DNA of 7,082 nucleotides, taken from Pseudomonadota bacterium. GTDB taxonomy: Bacteria; Pseudomonadota; Gammaproteobacteria; Burkholderiales; SG8-39. The notes below the pieces were generated by a model, which saw only the letters and a list, made by a program, of their open reading frames with translations, ran no database searches and was not told the DNA's origin. Location: NCBI GenBank assembly GCA_003242425.1, contig QGUL01000090.1:1-7082 (forward strand). The letters run 5' to 3'. Positions 1-7,082 of this stretch are shown piece by piece (the stretch's first letter is position 1; every line of letters starts with the position of its first letter). A program made the translations under genes and the position numbers.

Positions 1-76
1 GGTATTGCTGTTCAACACCGCGCTGACAGCGACTACACTTGCGCTCTTGAAGCGCGGATACAAACTACGGCACTAG
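1..76 (+). CDS. C-terminal end of an upstream gene, probably an ABC-2-type transporter permease (partial)
   Basis: Reading from base 2, 24 codons are open and end at TAG (74-76). The tail is hydrophobic with a basic end: VLLFNTALTATTLALL, then KRGYKLRH. A last membrane helix followed by a short RGYKLR-like tail resembles the C-terminus of YadH-type ABC-2 permeases, and such a gene commonly lies upstream of bolA-murA in betaproteobacteria. That assignment rests on memory of the family and gene order. What the sequence itself shows is an in-frame hydrophobic C-terminus. The stop lies 12 bp before the bolA start, so the two genes are probably co-transcribed. The rest of the gene is outside the window, so another membrane protein is possible. 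Confidence 0.5.
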   Translation, partial: VLLFNTALTATTLALLKRGYKLRH

Positions 77-88
77 AGCGAGGACACC

Positions 89-1574
<1,486 letters not shown>

Positions 1575-1607
1575 CGGCCGAAGCGCTGCACCGGCCGGCG
1601 TTTCGAG

Positions 1608-1613
1608 TAGAAT
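1608..1613 (+). promoter_or_regulatory. Candidate -10 element (TAGAAT) upstream of hisG
   Basis: TAGAAT matches the sigma-70 -10 consensus at five of six positions and sits in an unusually A+T-rich patch (about 1601-1626) within very G+C-rich DNA. It is the only stretch of this kind in the 87-bp gap between murA and hisG. No convincing -35 box lies 16-18 bases upstream: the best-spaced hexamer, GCTGCA at 1585-1590, matches TTGACA poorly. If real, transcription would begin near 1620 and give a leader of about 40 nt that is mostly a G+C-rich palindrome. Confidence 0.4.
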
Positions 1614-1627
1614 CCGTACTTTAGATG

Positions 1628-1649
1628 CGGGCGGCCGGCCGGCCGCCCG
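1628..1649 (+). repeat. Perfect 22-bp G+C-only palindrome in the hisG leader
   Basis: Bases 1628-1649 equal their own reverse complement and are entirely G and C, built from nested GGCC/CCGG units around a centre between 1638 and 1639. As RNA this would form a stem of about nine G-C pairs with a four-base loop. It ends 12 bases before the hisG GTG and is followed by GACCTGTACACC, with no run of T, so it does not look like a factor-independent terminator. Possible roles are a structured leader near the hisG ribosome site, a dyad bound by a protein, or a 3' end for murA mRNA. The palindrome is certain; its function is not known. Confidence 0.75.
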
Positions 1650-1661
1650 GACCTGTACACC

Positions 1662-2312
1662 GTGTCCGGCATTACCATCGCCCTATCCAAGGGCCGCATT
1701 TTCGACGAGACGGCGCCGCTGCTCGCCGCAGCCGGGATCGCTCCGCTGGAGAATCCCGAGACCTCGCGCAAGCTCATCATCGGCACCAACCGCCCAGACG
1801 TGCGGCTCATCATCGTGCGCGCCTCCGATACGCCGACCTACGTCCAGTACGGCGCGGCCGATCTCGGCATCGCGGGCAAGGACGTGCTGCTCGAGCACGG
1901 CGGCGAGGGCCTCTACCAGCCCATCGATCTGCAGATCGCCAAGTGCCGCATGATGGTCGCGGTGCCGGAGGGCTTCGACTACGAATCGGCGGTGCGCAAG
2001 GGCGCCCGCCTGCGGGTGGCAACCAAGTACCTGCGCATCGCGCGCGAACACTTCGCCGCCAAGGGCGTGCACGTCGATCTCATCAAGCTCTACGGCTCGA
2101 TGGAGCTGGCGCCGCTGGTGGGGCTGGCCGACGTCATCGTCGATCTGGTCAGCACCGGCAACACGCTGCGGGCGAACAACCTGCGCGCGGTGGAGGAGAT
2201 CATGCCCATCAGTGCCCGGCTGATCGTCAACCAGGCTGCGCTGAAGCTCAAACACGCGCTGCTGCAGCCGGTGATCGAAGCCTTCGAATCGGCGGTAAGT
2301 TCCCATGCCTGA
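1662..2312 (+). CDS. hisG: ATP phosphoribosyltransferase catalytic subunit, short form (HisG)
   Basis: HisG condenses ATP with PRPP to form phosphoribosyl-ATP, the first and normally feedback-controlled step of histidine synthesis. The 216 residues fit the short-form family, which lacks the C-terminal ACT-like regulatory domain of long HisG (about 300 residues). Short HisG is known to work in a hetero-octamer with HisZ, and no hisZ is present in this window. Visible motifs are the N-terminal [11 protein letters not shown] (4-14), the [11 protein letters not shown] segment (66-76), and the PRPP-binding loop [14 protein letters not shown] (161-174). GTG at 1662 is chosen because it yields the family N-terminus [12 protein letters not shown]. 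The frame stops at 1608-1610 and holds no ATG in between. No clear Shine-Dalgarno precedes the start, only GACCTGTACACC after a G+C-rich palindrome. The last 8 bp overlap hisD, so translation of the two is probably coupled. Confidence 0.97.
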   Translation: MSGITIALSKGRIFDETAPLLAAAGIAPLENPETSRKLIIGTNRPDVRLIIVRASDTPTYVQYGAADLGIAGKDVLLEHGGEGLYQPIDLQIAKCRMMVAVPEGFDYESAVRKGARLRVATKYLRIAREHFAAKGVHVDLIKLYGSMELAPLVGLADVIVDLVSTGNTLRANNLRAVEEIMPISARLIVNQAALKLKHALLQPVIEAFESAVSSHA

Positions 2313-3609
2313 AATCAAACGCCTGAGCACCACCCAACCGGATTTCGATGCGCAGCTCGCCGCGCTCACCGCGCTGGAGGCGGCGCAGGACGAGCAGGTG
2401 GAACGCGCCGTGGCGCAGATCCTCGACGACGTGCGCCGGCGCGGCGACGCGGCGGTGCTCGACTACACCGCGCGCTTTGACCGCGTGCAGGCCGCCACGG
2501 TGGCCGAACTGGAAATCCCGCGCGCCGAGCTGGAAGCGGCGTTGCAACGCCTGCCCGCCGCGCAGCGCGAGGCGCTCGAACAGGCGGCCGAGCGCATCCG
2601 CCGTTACCACGAACGCCAGCGGCAGGAGTCCTGGACCTATACCGAGGCCGACGGCACCGTGCTCGGCCAGCAGGTGACACCGCTCGACCGCGCCGGGTTG
2701 TACGTGCCGGGCGGCAAGGCGGCCTATCCCTCCTCGGTGCTCATGAACGCGCTGCCGGCGAAGGTCGCGGGCGTCGGCGAGCTCATCATGGTCGTGCCCA
2801 CGCCCGGCGGCGAAAGGAACGAGCTCGTGTTCGCCGCCGCGGCGATCTGCGGCGTCGATCGCGTCTATGCCATCGGCGGCGCGCAGGCCGTGGGCGCGCT
2901 CGCCTACGGCACCGAGACCATTCCGCAGGTGGACAAGATCGTCGGCCCGGGCAATGCCTATGTCGCCGCCGCCAAGCGCCGGGTATTCGGCACCGTGGGC
3001 ATCGACATGGTGGCCGGTCCCTCGGAAATCCTGGTGCTGTGCGACGGCAAGACCGATCCGGACTGGATCGCGATGGATCTCTTCTCGCAGGCCGAGCACG
3101 ACGAAGTCGCGCAGGCGATTCTCATCTCGCCGGACGCGGACTTCCTCGACCGCGTGGCGGCGAGCATCGACAAGCTGCTGCCCGGGATGCCGCGCAAGGC
3201 GGTGATCGAAACCTCGTTGCGCAACCGCGGCGCCCTGATCCTGGTGCGCGATCTGGACGAGGCTTGCGAAATCGCCAACCGCATCGCCCCCGAGCACCTC
3301 GAGCTCTCGGTCGAGGAGCCGGAGCGCTGGGCGCCGAAGATCCGCCACGCCGGCGCGATCTTCATGGGACGCTACACCTCCGAGTCGCTGGGCGACTATT
3401 GCGCCGGGCCCAACCACGTGCTGCCCACCTCGCGCACCGCGCGCTTTTCCTCGCCGCTTGGCGTGTACGACTTCCAGAAGCGTTCGAGCCTCATCAAGGT
3501 GTCGCGCGCCGGCGCCGAGACGCTGGGCCGCATCGCCTCGACGCTGGCCTACGGCGAGGGGCTGCCCGCGCACGCCCGCTCGGCCGAATACCGCTTCCAG
3601 GGGCAATGA
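2305..3609 (+). CDS. hisD: Histidinol dehydrogenase (HisD)
   Basis: HisD is a cytosolic zinc enzyme that oxidises L-histidinol to L-histidine through histidinal with two NAD+, the last two steps of the pathway. Its 434 residues equal the E. coli length. Conserved segments run through the whole protein: [19 protein letters not shown] (131-149), [15 protein letters not shown] (189-203), [14 protein letters not shown] (211-224) and [13 protein letters not shown] (232-244). The expected zinc ligands are present as Q262 and H265 in SQAEHDE, D364 in [11 protein letters not shown], and H423 in PAHARS. The catalytic pair is E330-H331 in APEHLEL. The ATG start lies inside the end of hisG (8-bp overlap) and only a weak Shine-Dalgarno is visible, so it probably relies on reinitiation after hisG. 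Its stop overlaps the hisC start. Confidence 0.98.
   Translation: MPEIKRLSTTQPDFDAQLAALTALEAAQDEQVERAVAQILDDVRRRGDAAVLDYTARFDRVQAATVAELEIPRAELEAALQRLPAAQREALEQAAERIRRYHERQRQESWTYTEADGTVLGQQVTPLDRAGLYVPGGKAAYPSSVLMNALPAKVAGVGELIMVVPTPGGERNELVFAAAAICGVDRVYAIGGAQAVGALAYGTETIPQVDKIVGPGNAYVAAAKRRVFGTVGIDMVAGPSEILVLCDGKTDPDWIAMDLFSQAEHDEVAQAILISPDADFLDRVAASIDKLLPGMPRKAVIETSLRNRGALILVRDLDEACEIANRIAPEHLELSVEEPERWAPKIRHAGAIFMGRYTSESLGDYCAGPNHVLPTSRTARFSSPLGVYDFQKRSSLIKVSRAGAETLGRIASTLAYGEGLPAHARSAEYRFQGQ
3599..3603 (+). promoter_or_regulatory. Ribosome binding site for hisC (AGGGG)
   Basis: AGGGG lies inside the last codons of hisD. Its end is 2 bases before the first ATG (3606) and 5 bases before the second (3609) of the tandem ATGATG at the hisC start. 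Spacing slightly favours the second ATG, while the first gives the common ATGA stop-start overlap. The choice changes the protein by one residue. Confidence 0.5.
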
Positions 3610-4700
3610 TGGGCGCAAGCCCCAAGAGCCCGCAGGCGCTGGTGCGCGAGGAGATCCTCGCACTCAAGGCCTATCACGTCGCGCCGGCCGCCGGCATGGT
3701 CAAGCTGGACGCGATGGAGAATCCCTACGGCCTGCCGGAGGACCTGCGTGCGGAAATCGGCGAGCTCGCCGCTTCCACCGCGCTGAACCGCTATCCCGAT
3801 CCCACCGCGCCCGCGCTGCGCGAACGGCTGCGCGCCGCCTTCGACATTCCGGCCGAATGCGAGCTGCTGCTCGGCAACGGCTCGGACGAGATCATCACCA
3901 TGGTGACTCAGACGCTGGCGCGTCCCGGCGCGGTGATGCTGGCGCCCGAGCCCTCCTTCGCGATGTACCGCATGAACGCGATCTATTCGCGCATGCGCTA
4001 CGTCGGCGTGCCGCTCAAGCGGGATTTCGGTCTCGACACCGGGGCGTTTCTCGCGGCGATCGAGGAACACCGGCCCGCGCTGGTTTTCATCGCCTATCCC
4101 AACAACCCCACGGGCAATCTGTTCCCCGAGCGCGATGTCGAGGCGATCATCGAGGCGGCGCCGGGTTTCGTGGTGATCGACGAGGCCTATCACGCCTTCG
4201 CCGGCAAGTCGTTCATGGACCGCTTGGCGCGTTACCCCAATCTCATGGTGATGCGCACGGTGTCCAAGCTCGGACTGGCCGGCATCCGTCTGGGCTATGC
4301 GGCGGCGCGGCCGGAATGGATTCGGGAGTTCGACAAACTGCGGCCGCCCTACAACGTCAACGTCCTGACGCAGGCCGTCGCCGCGCGCATGCTGGAGCGG
4401 CTGGAGGTGCTGGAGGCCCAGGCGGCGCAGATCCGCGCCGACCGTGCGCAGCTCGCGGAGGATCTGCGCCGGCTGCCTGCCATCGAGGTGTATCCCAGCG
4501 AAGCGAACTTTATACTGGCGCGTGTGCCGGACGCCGACGCCCTCTATCGCGGGCTGGAAGCGCGCAAGGTGCTGGTGCGCAACCTGCACGGCAGCCATCC
4601 GCTGCTCGAGAACTGCCTGCGCTTCACCGTCGGGACGCCGCAGGAGAACGGACTATTGCTGGCGGCGCTGCGCGCATGCCTGGAGGACCGGGAAGCCTGA
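3606..4700 (+). CDS. hisC: Histidinol-phosphate aminotransferase (HisC)
   Basis: HisC is a PLP-dependent class I/II aminotransferase that moves the amino group of glutamate to imidazole acetol phosphate, giving histidinol phosphate. The 364 residues fit the family (about 350-370). The frame is open far upstream (to at least 3039) because of G+C-rich codon use, but homology begins only after the tandem ATG at 3606/3609, where [14 protein letters not shown] and [11 protein letters not shown] are typical HisC N-terminal sequence. Motifs in order are [11 protein letters not shown] (87-97), AYPNNPTGN (163-171) with N167, VIDEAYHAF (190-198) with D192 and Y195, [14 protein letters not shown] (218-231) with the Schiff-base lysine K221 and R228, and CLRFTVG (337-343) with the substrate-carboxylate arginine R339. 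Many genomes carry HisC paralogues with broader aromatic specificity, but its place in the operon supports the histidine role. It overlaps hisD by 4 bp and ends 2 bp before hisB. Confidence 0.97.
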   Translation: MMGASPKSPQALVREEILALKAYHVAPAAGMVKLDAMENPYGLPEDLRAEIGELAASTALNRYPDPTAPALRERLRAAFDIPAECELLLGNGSDEIITMVTQTLARPGAVMLAPEPSFAMYRMNAIYSRMRYVGVPLKRDFGLDTGAFLAAIEEHRPALVFIAYPNNPTGNLFPERDVEAIIEAAPGFVVIDEAYHAFAGKSFMDRLARYPNLMVMRTVSKLGLAGIRLGYAAARPEWIREFDKLRPPYNVNVLTQAVAARMLERLEVLEAQAAQIRADRAQLAEDLRRLPAIEVYPSEANFILARVPDADALYRGLEARKVLVRNLHGSHPLLENCLRFTVGTPQENGLLLAALRACLEDREA

Positions 4701-4702
4701 AC

Positions 4703-5296
4703 ATGAGAACCGCTCAAGTCACTCGCAACACCACCGAGACGCAGGTGAGCGTCTCCATCAATCTCGACGGCACGGGCCGCGGCAGCATCGATACGGGCGT
4801 GCCCTTCCTCGATCACATGCTCGACCAGATCGTCCGCCACGGGCTGATCGATCTCGATATCAAGGCCAAGGGTGATCTGCACATCGACGCGCACCACACC
4901 GTCGAGGATGTGGGCATCACGCTCGGGCAGGCTTTTGCCAAGGCGGTGGGCGACAAGAAGGGGCTGCGCCGCTTCGGTCACGCCTACGTGCCGCTCGACG
5001 AGGCGCTGTCGCGCGTGGTGGTCGACCTCTCGGGCCGTCCCGGACTGGAATTCCACGTCGAATTCACCCGCCCGCTGATCGGCGAGTTCGACGTCGACCT
5101 GACGCGCGAATTCTTCCAGGGCTTCGTCAACCACGCTCTGGTGACCCTGCACATCGACAACCTGCGCGGCATCAACGCGCATCACCAGTGCGAGACGGTG
5201 TTCAAGGCCTTCGCCCGCGCATTGCGCATGGCGGTGGAGATCGATCCACGCGCGGCGGAGGCGATTCCTTCCACTAAGGGCACGCTGAGCATTTGA
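4703..5296 (+). CDS. hisB: Imidazoleglycerol-phosphate dehydratase (HisB, single-domain)
   Basis: This enzyme dehydrates imidazole glycerol phosphate to imidazole acetol phosphate at a di-manganese site in a 24-subunit shell. The 197 residues match the stand-alone dehydratase. Both halves of the internally duplicated fold show the metal motif: [10 protein letters not shown] (62-71, with H64, H65 and E68) and [12 protein letters not shown] (158-169, with H160, H161 and E164). FLDHML (35-40) adds H38. No N-terminal HAD-type histidinol-phosphatase domain is fused, unlike the bifunctional enterobacterial HisB, so the phosphatase must be encoded elsewhere. The ATG at 4703 gives the family-like [14 protein letters not shown] start. 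GGGAAG at 4690-4695 is a plausible ribosome site 7 bases upstream. The gene begins 2 bp after the hisC stop, and 37 bp without recognisable signals other than the next ribosome site separate it from hisH. Confidence 0.98.
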   Translation: MRTAQVTRNTTETQVSVSINLDGTGRGSIDTGVPFLDHMLDQIVRHGLIDLDIKAKGDLHIDAHHTVEDVGITLGQAFAKAVGDKKGLRRFGHAYVPLDEALSRVVVDLSGRPGLEFHVEFTRPLIGEFDVDLTREFFQGFVNHALVTLHIDNLRGINAHHQCETVFKAFARALRMAVEIDPRAAEAIPSTKGTLSI

Positions 5297-5333
5297 GCCG
5301 CAGCGGGAGAGCACCGAGCGCCAGAGGCCTGAA

Positions 5334-5963
5334 ATGAGCATCATCGCGGTTGTGGACTACGGCATGGGCAATCTGCGCTCGGTGTCCAAGGCCATCGAGC
5401 ACGTGGCGCCCGGGGCCCGGGTGCGGGTCACCAGCGATCCGGCAGAGATCCTCGCGGCCGGGCGCGTGGTGTTCCCGGGACAGGGCGCGATGCGCGACTG
5501 CATGCGAGAAATGGACGCGCATGGTCTGCGAGCGGCGCTGCTCGAGGCGGCGCGCAGCAAGCCCTTCCTCGGCATCTGCCTCGGGCTGCAGATGCTGTTC
5601 GAGCACAGCGAGGAGGGCGACGTCGAGGGGCTGGCGATTCTGCCCGGGCGCGTGCGGCGCTTCCCGGAGGCGCGCATGCGCGCCGAGCGGCTCAAGGTCC
5701 CGCACATGGGCTGGAACAACGTGCACCAGGCGAGGGAGCACGCACTATGGCAGGGCATCCCGGACGGCGCGCGCTTCTATTTCGTCCACAGTTATTACGT
5801 GGAGCCCGCGGACCCCGCGCTGGTCTGCGGCACCGCGGAGTACGCCTTTCCCTTTACCTGTGCGGTAGGCCGGGATAACATTTTTGCGGTCCAGTTCCAC
5901 CCCGAAAAAAGCCAAACGGCCGGGTTGCGGTTGCTGTCGAACTTCGTGTCCTGGAAACCCTGA
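5334..5963 (+). CDS. hisH: Imidazole glycerol phosphate synthase, glutamine amidotransferase subunit (HisH)
   Basis: HisH hydrolyses glutamine and channels ammonia to HisF, which uses it to turn PRFAR into imidazole glycerol phosphate and AICAR. The 209 residues are normal for this class-I (triad) glutaminase. The N-terminus IAVVDYGMGNLRSV is diagnostic. The nucleophile is C82 in LGICLGLQML (79-88), and the rest of the triad is H189 and E191 in QFHPEKSQ (187-194). The oxyanion-strand segment reads PGQGAM (48-53) where many HisH proteins have PGVG; I recall the Q form as usual in betaproteobacteria. ATG at 5334 is supported by AGAGG at 5323-5327, six bases upstream, the clearest ribosome site among the his genes here. 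Many betaproteobacterial operons place a marC-family gene between hisB and hisH; that gene is absent here. The last ~40 codons are richer in A+T than the rest. Confidence 0.98.
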   Translation: MSIIAVVDYGMGNLRSVSKAIEHVAPGARVRVTSDPAEILAAGRVVFPGQGAMRDCMREMDAHGLRAALLEAARSKPFLGICLGLQMLFEHSEEGDVEGLAILPGRVRRFPEARMRAERLKVPHMGWNNVHQAREHALWQGIPDGARFYFVHSYYVEPADPALVCGTAEYAFPFTCAVGRDNIFAVQFHPEKSQTAGLRLLSNFVSWKP

Positions 5964-6029
5964 GACCGAACAGCTCAAGACGCTGCGCACCGAGACGCTT
6001 TCATAAACAACCCACGCGATTCCGACGCG
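5964..6029 (+). other. hisH-hisA intergenic spacer (66 bp)
   Basis: This is the longest gap inside the his cluster. It has no start codon followed by a useful frame, no inverted repeat long enough for a terminator, and no Shine-Dalgarno sequence near the hisA ATG. The segment TTTCATAAACAACCC (5999-6013) is A+T-rich for this genome, and CATAAA there loosely resembles a -10 box, but no -35 partner is evident. I regard it as a spacer within the operon. Confidence 0.5.
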
Positions 6030-6785
6030 ATGGTCATCATTCCTGCGATTGATCTCAAAGACGGCCGTTGTGTGCGCCTGCGGCAGGGCGACATGAACGA
6101 AGCCACCGTTTTTTCCGAAGACCCCGTCGGCATGGCGCGGCACTGGCTCGAACTGGGCGCGCGGCGGCTGCACGTCGTCGATCTCAACGGCGCCGTGTCC
6201 GGCAAGCCGAAGAACGAAGGGGTGATCCGCGAGATCATCGAGGAAGTGGGCGAGGACCTGCCCGTGCAGCTCGGCGGCGGCATCCGCGATCTGGATACCA
6301 TCGAGCGCTACATCGACTGTGGCGTGAGCTACGTCGTCATCGGCACCGCGGCGGTCAAGAACCCGGGCTTCCTCAAGGACGCCTGCACCGCATTCCAGGG
6401 CCACATCATCGTCGCGCTCGACGCCAAGGACGGCAAGGTGGCGGTCGAAGGCTGGTCGAAGATGACGCGCCACGACGTGGTCGATCTGGCGAAGAAGTTC
6501 GAGGACTACGGCGTGGAGGCGATCCTCTACACCGACATCGGCCGCGACGGCATGCTCTCCGGGGTCAACGTCGAGGCCACCGTCGCGCTGGCGCAGCAGC
6601 TGCGCATCCCGGTCATCGCCAGCGGCGGGCTGAACGGCCTGGACGACGTCCGGGCGCTGTGCGCCGTGGAGCAGGAGGGCGTGATGGGCGTGATCGCCGG
6701 ACGCGCCATCTACGAAGGCACGCTGGATTTCAAGGCGGCGCAGGCGCTGGCCGACGAACTCACCGGCGAAGGCGAAGGAGCGTAA
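6030..6785 (+). CDS. hisA: ProFAR isomerase, HisA (phosphoribosylformimino-5-aminoimidazole carboxamide ribotide isomerase)
   Basis: HisA is a (beta/alpha)8-barrel enzyme that isomerises the aminoaldose ProFAR to the aminoketose PRFAR, the substrate of HisF-HisH. The 251 residues are of family length. The two catalytic aspartates are at the expected half-barrel positions: D8 in IPAIDLKDG (4-12) and D131 in [11 protein letters not shown] (128-138). Phosphate-binding loops are VQLGGGIRD (79-87) and VIASGGL (195-201) with IAGRAIYEG (222-230); YTDIGRDGM (167-175) is also conserved. The sequence, for example KPKNE and [10 protein letters not shown], looks betaproteobacterial. The ATG at 6030 gives the conserved [10 protein letters not shown] start even though no Shine-Dalgarno is visible. 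It follows hisH by 66 bp and precedes hisF, its structural relative, by 25 bp. Confidence 0.98.
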   Translation: MVIIPAIDLKDGRCVRLRQGDMNEATVFSEDPVGMARHWLELGARRLHVVDLNGAVSGKPKNEGVIREIIEEVGEDLPVQLGGGIRDLDTIERYIDCGVSYVVIGTAAVKNPGFLKDACTAFQGHIIVALDAKDGKVAVEGWSKMTRHDVVDLAKKFEDYGVEAILYTDIGRDGMLSGVNVEATVALAQQLRIPVIASGGLNGLDDVRALCAVEQEGVMGVIAGRAIYEGTLDFKAAQALADELTGEGEGA

Positions 6786-6810
6786 GCCGCACAGGCGCGC
6801 TTCCCCGCAC

Positions 6811-7082
6811 ATGAGCCTCGCCAAACGCATCATTCCCTGTCTCGACGTCACCGCCGGCCGGGTCGTCAAGGGCGTCAATTTCGTCGGCTTGCGCGATGCC
6901 GGCGATCCGGTGGAGATCGCACGGCGCTACGACGAACAGGGCGCCGACGAGCTCTGCTTTCTCGACATCACCGCCAGTTCCGACGACCGCGACATCATCC
7001 TGCACGTGATCGAGGAGGTCGCGGCGCAGGTGTTCATTCCCCTCACGGTCGGCGGCGGGGTGCGCAAGGTGGAAGACGTGCG
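6811..7082 (+). CDS. hisF: Imidazole glycerol phosphate synthase, cyclase subunit (HisF), N-terminal part (truncated by window end)
   Basis: Ninety codons are present and the frame stays open to the window edge. The start [13 protein letters not shown] and the following [19 protein letters not shown] are diagnostic for HisF. D12 (in CLDV) is the equivalent of the catalytic D11 of other HisF proteins, and K20 is the conserved lysine. [13 protein letters not shown] near the edge is the first phosphate-binding loop. The second catalytic aspartate and the C-terminal half barrel lie outside. HisF cyclises PRFAR using ammonia from HisH to yield imidazole glycerol phosphate and AICAR. The ATG at 6811 is set by homology; the preceding GCGCGCTTCCCCGCAC has no Shine-Dalgarno. 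It follows hisA by 25 bp, and hisI and hisE would be expected downstream. Confidence 0.97.
   Translation, partial: MSLAKRIIPCLDVTAGRVVKGVNFVGLRDAGDPVEIARRYDEQGADELCFLDITASSDDRDIILHVIEEVAAQVFIPLTVGGGVRKVEDV

Noticed and set aside
1628..1661. Intrinsic terminator for murA.
   Set aside because: The hairpin is strong but is followed by GACCTGTACACC rather than a T-tract, and the next gene is only 12 bases away.
1625..2326. An ATG-started frame beginning in the hisG leader, whose early codons include several for His (H12, H16, H18), suggesting a his attenuator leader peptide.
   Set aside because: It does not stop before hisG but runs out of frame through the whole gene. It has no ribosome site, the His codons come from overlapping the hisG start, and no terminator with a T-run lies before hisG.
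3039..3605. In-frame N-terminal extension of HisC (the frame is open far upstream of 3606).
   Set aside because: The extension lies inside hisD in another frame, is Arg/Ala/Gly-rich with no domain, and HisC homology starts just after the tandem ATG at 3606/3609.
2248..3663. A 471-codon open frame on the minus strand across hisD.
   Set aside because: It mirrors the intact hisD reading frame and shows no recognisable domain or plausible ribosome site.
5409..5421. CCCGGGGCCCGGG near the start of hisH as a possible inverted repeat.
   Set aside because: It is a direct duplication of CCCGGG with an extra G, not a perfect dyad, and it encodes ordinary HisH residues.
5901..5915. An A6 run in hisH that might be a programmed frameshift site.
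   Set aside because: The codons across it are GAA AAA AGC, which is not the A_AAA_AAG slippery arrangement, and the zero frame gives the conserved HPEKSQ motif through to a normal C-terminus.
5745..6878. A 377-codon minus-strand open frame across hisA and its flanks.
   Set aside because: It overlaps parts of three conserved his genes in antisense and has composition typical of a shadow frame.

Overview
The window is a G+C-rich (by eye about two thirds G+C), tightly packed stretch of bacterial chromosome with every gene on the + strand. The gene order (ABC-type permease end, bolA/ibaG, murA, then hisG-hisD-hisC-hisB-hisH-hisA-hisF) and the protein details point to a betaproteobacterium or a close relative. 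The telling details are a short-form HisG, a single-domain HisB, a HisH with a PGQGAM strand, and a HisA that reads like betaproteobacterial HisA. This placement comes from remembered families and gene order, not from a search.

Layout. Bases 1-76 are the last codons of an upstream gene, probably the permease of an ABC-2-type exporter. Next come a BolA/IbaG-family protein (89-328) and the peptidoglycan enzyme MurA (321-1574), whose GTG start overlaps the bolA stop. An 87-bp gap (1575-1661) is the most structured non-coding DNA here. It has a TAGAAT -10-like hexamer and, just downstream, a perfect 22-bp G+C-only palindrome before the GTG start of hisG. The histidine genes follow: hisG (1662-2312), hisD (2305-3609), hisC (3606-4700), hisB (4703-5296), hisH (5334-5963), hisA (6030-6785) and the first 90 codons of hisF (6811 to the window end). 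Overlaps of 8 and 4 bp and gaps of 2, 37, 66 and 25 bp indicate one transcript.

How the genes work together. HisG starts the pathway from ATP and PRPP. HisA isomerises ProFAR, and HisH with HisF forms the glutamine amidotransferase/cyclase that makes imidazole glycerol phosphate. HisB dehydrates that product, HisC transaminates it, and HisD carries out the last two oxidations to histidine. Still needed are HisI and HisE (usually just after hisF, outside the window), a histidinol-phosphate phosphatase, and the regulatory subunit HisZ expected with a short HisG. BolA/IbaG and MurA belong to Fe-S/stress and cell-wall functions and sit in the same directional cluster.

I looked for a hidden or novel system on both strands. 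No RNA gene, mobile element, CRISPR array or unexplained coding region is supported. The long antisense and out-of-frame ORFs are codon-bias shadows of the real genes. The most interesting item is the murA-hisG intergenic region, and it is of modest interest.
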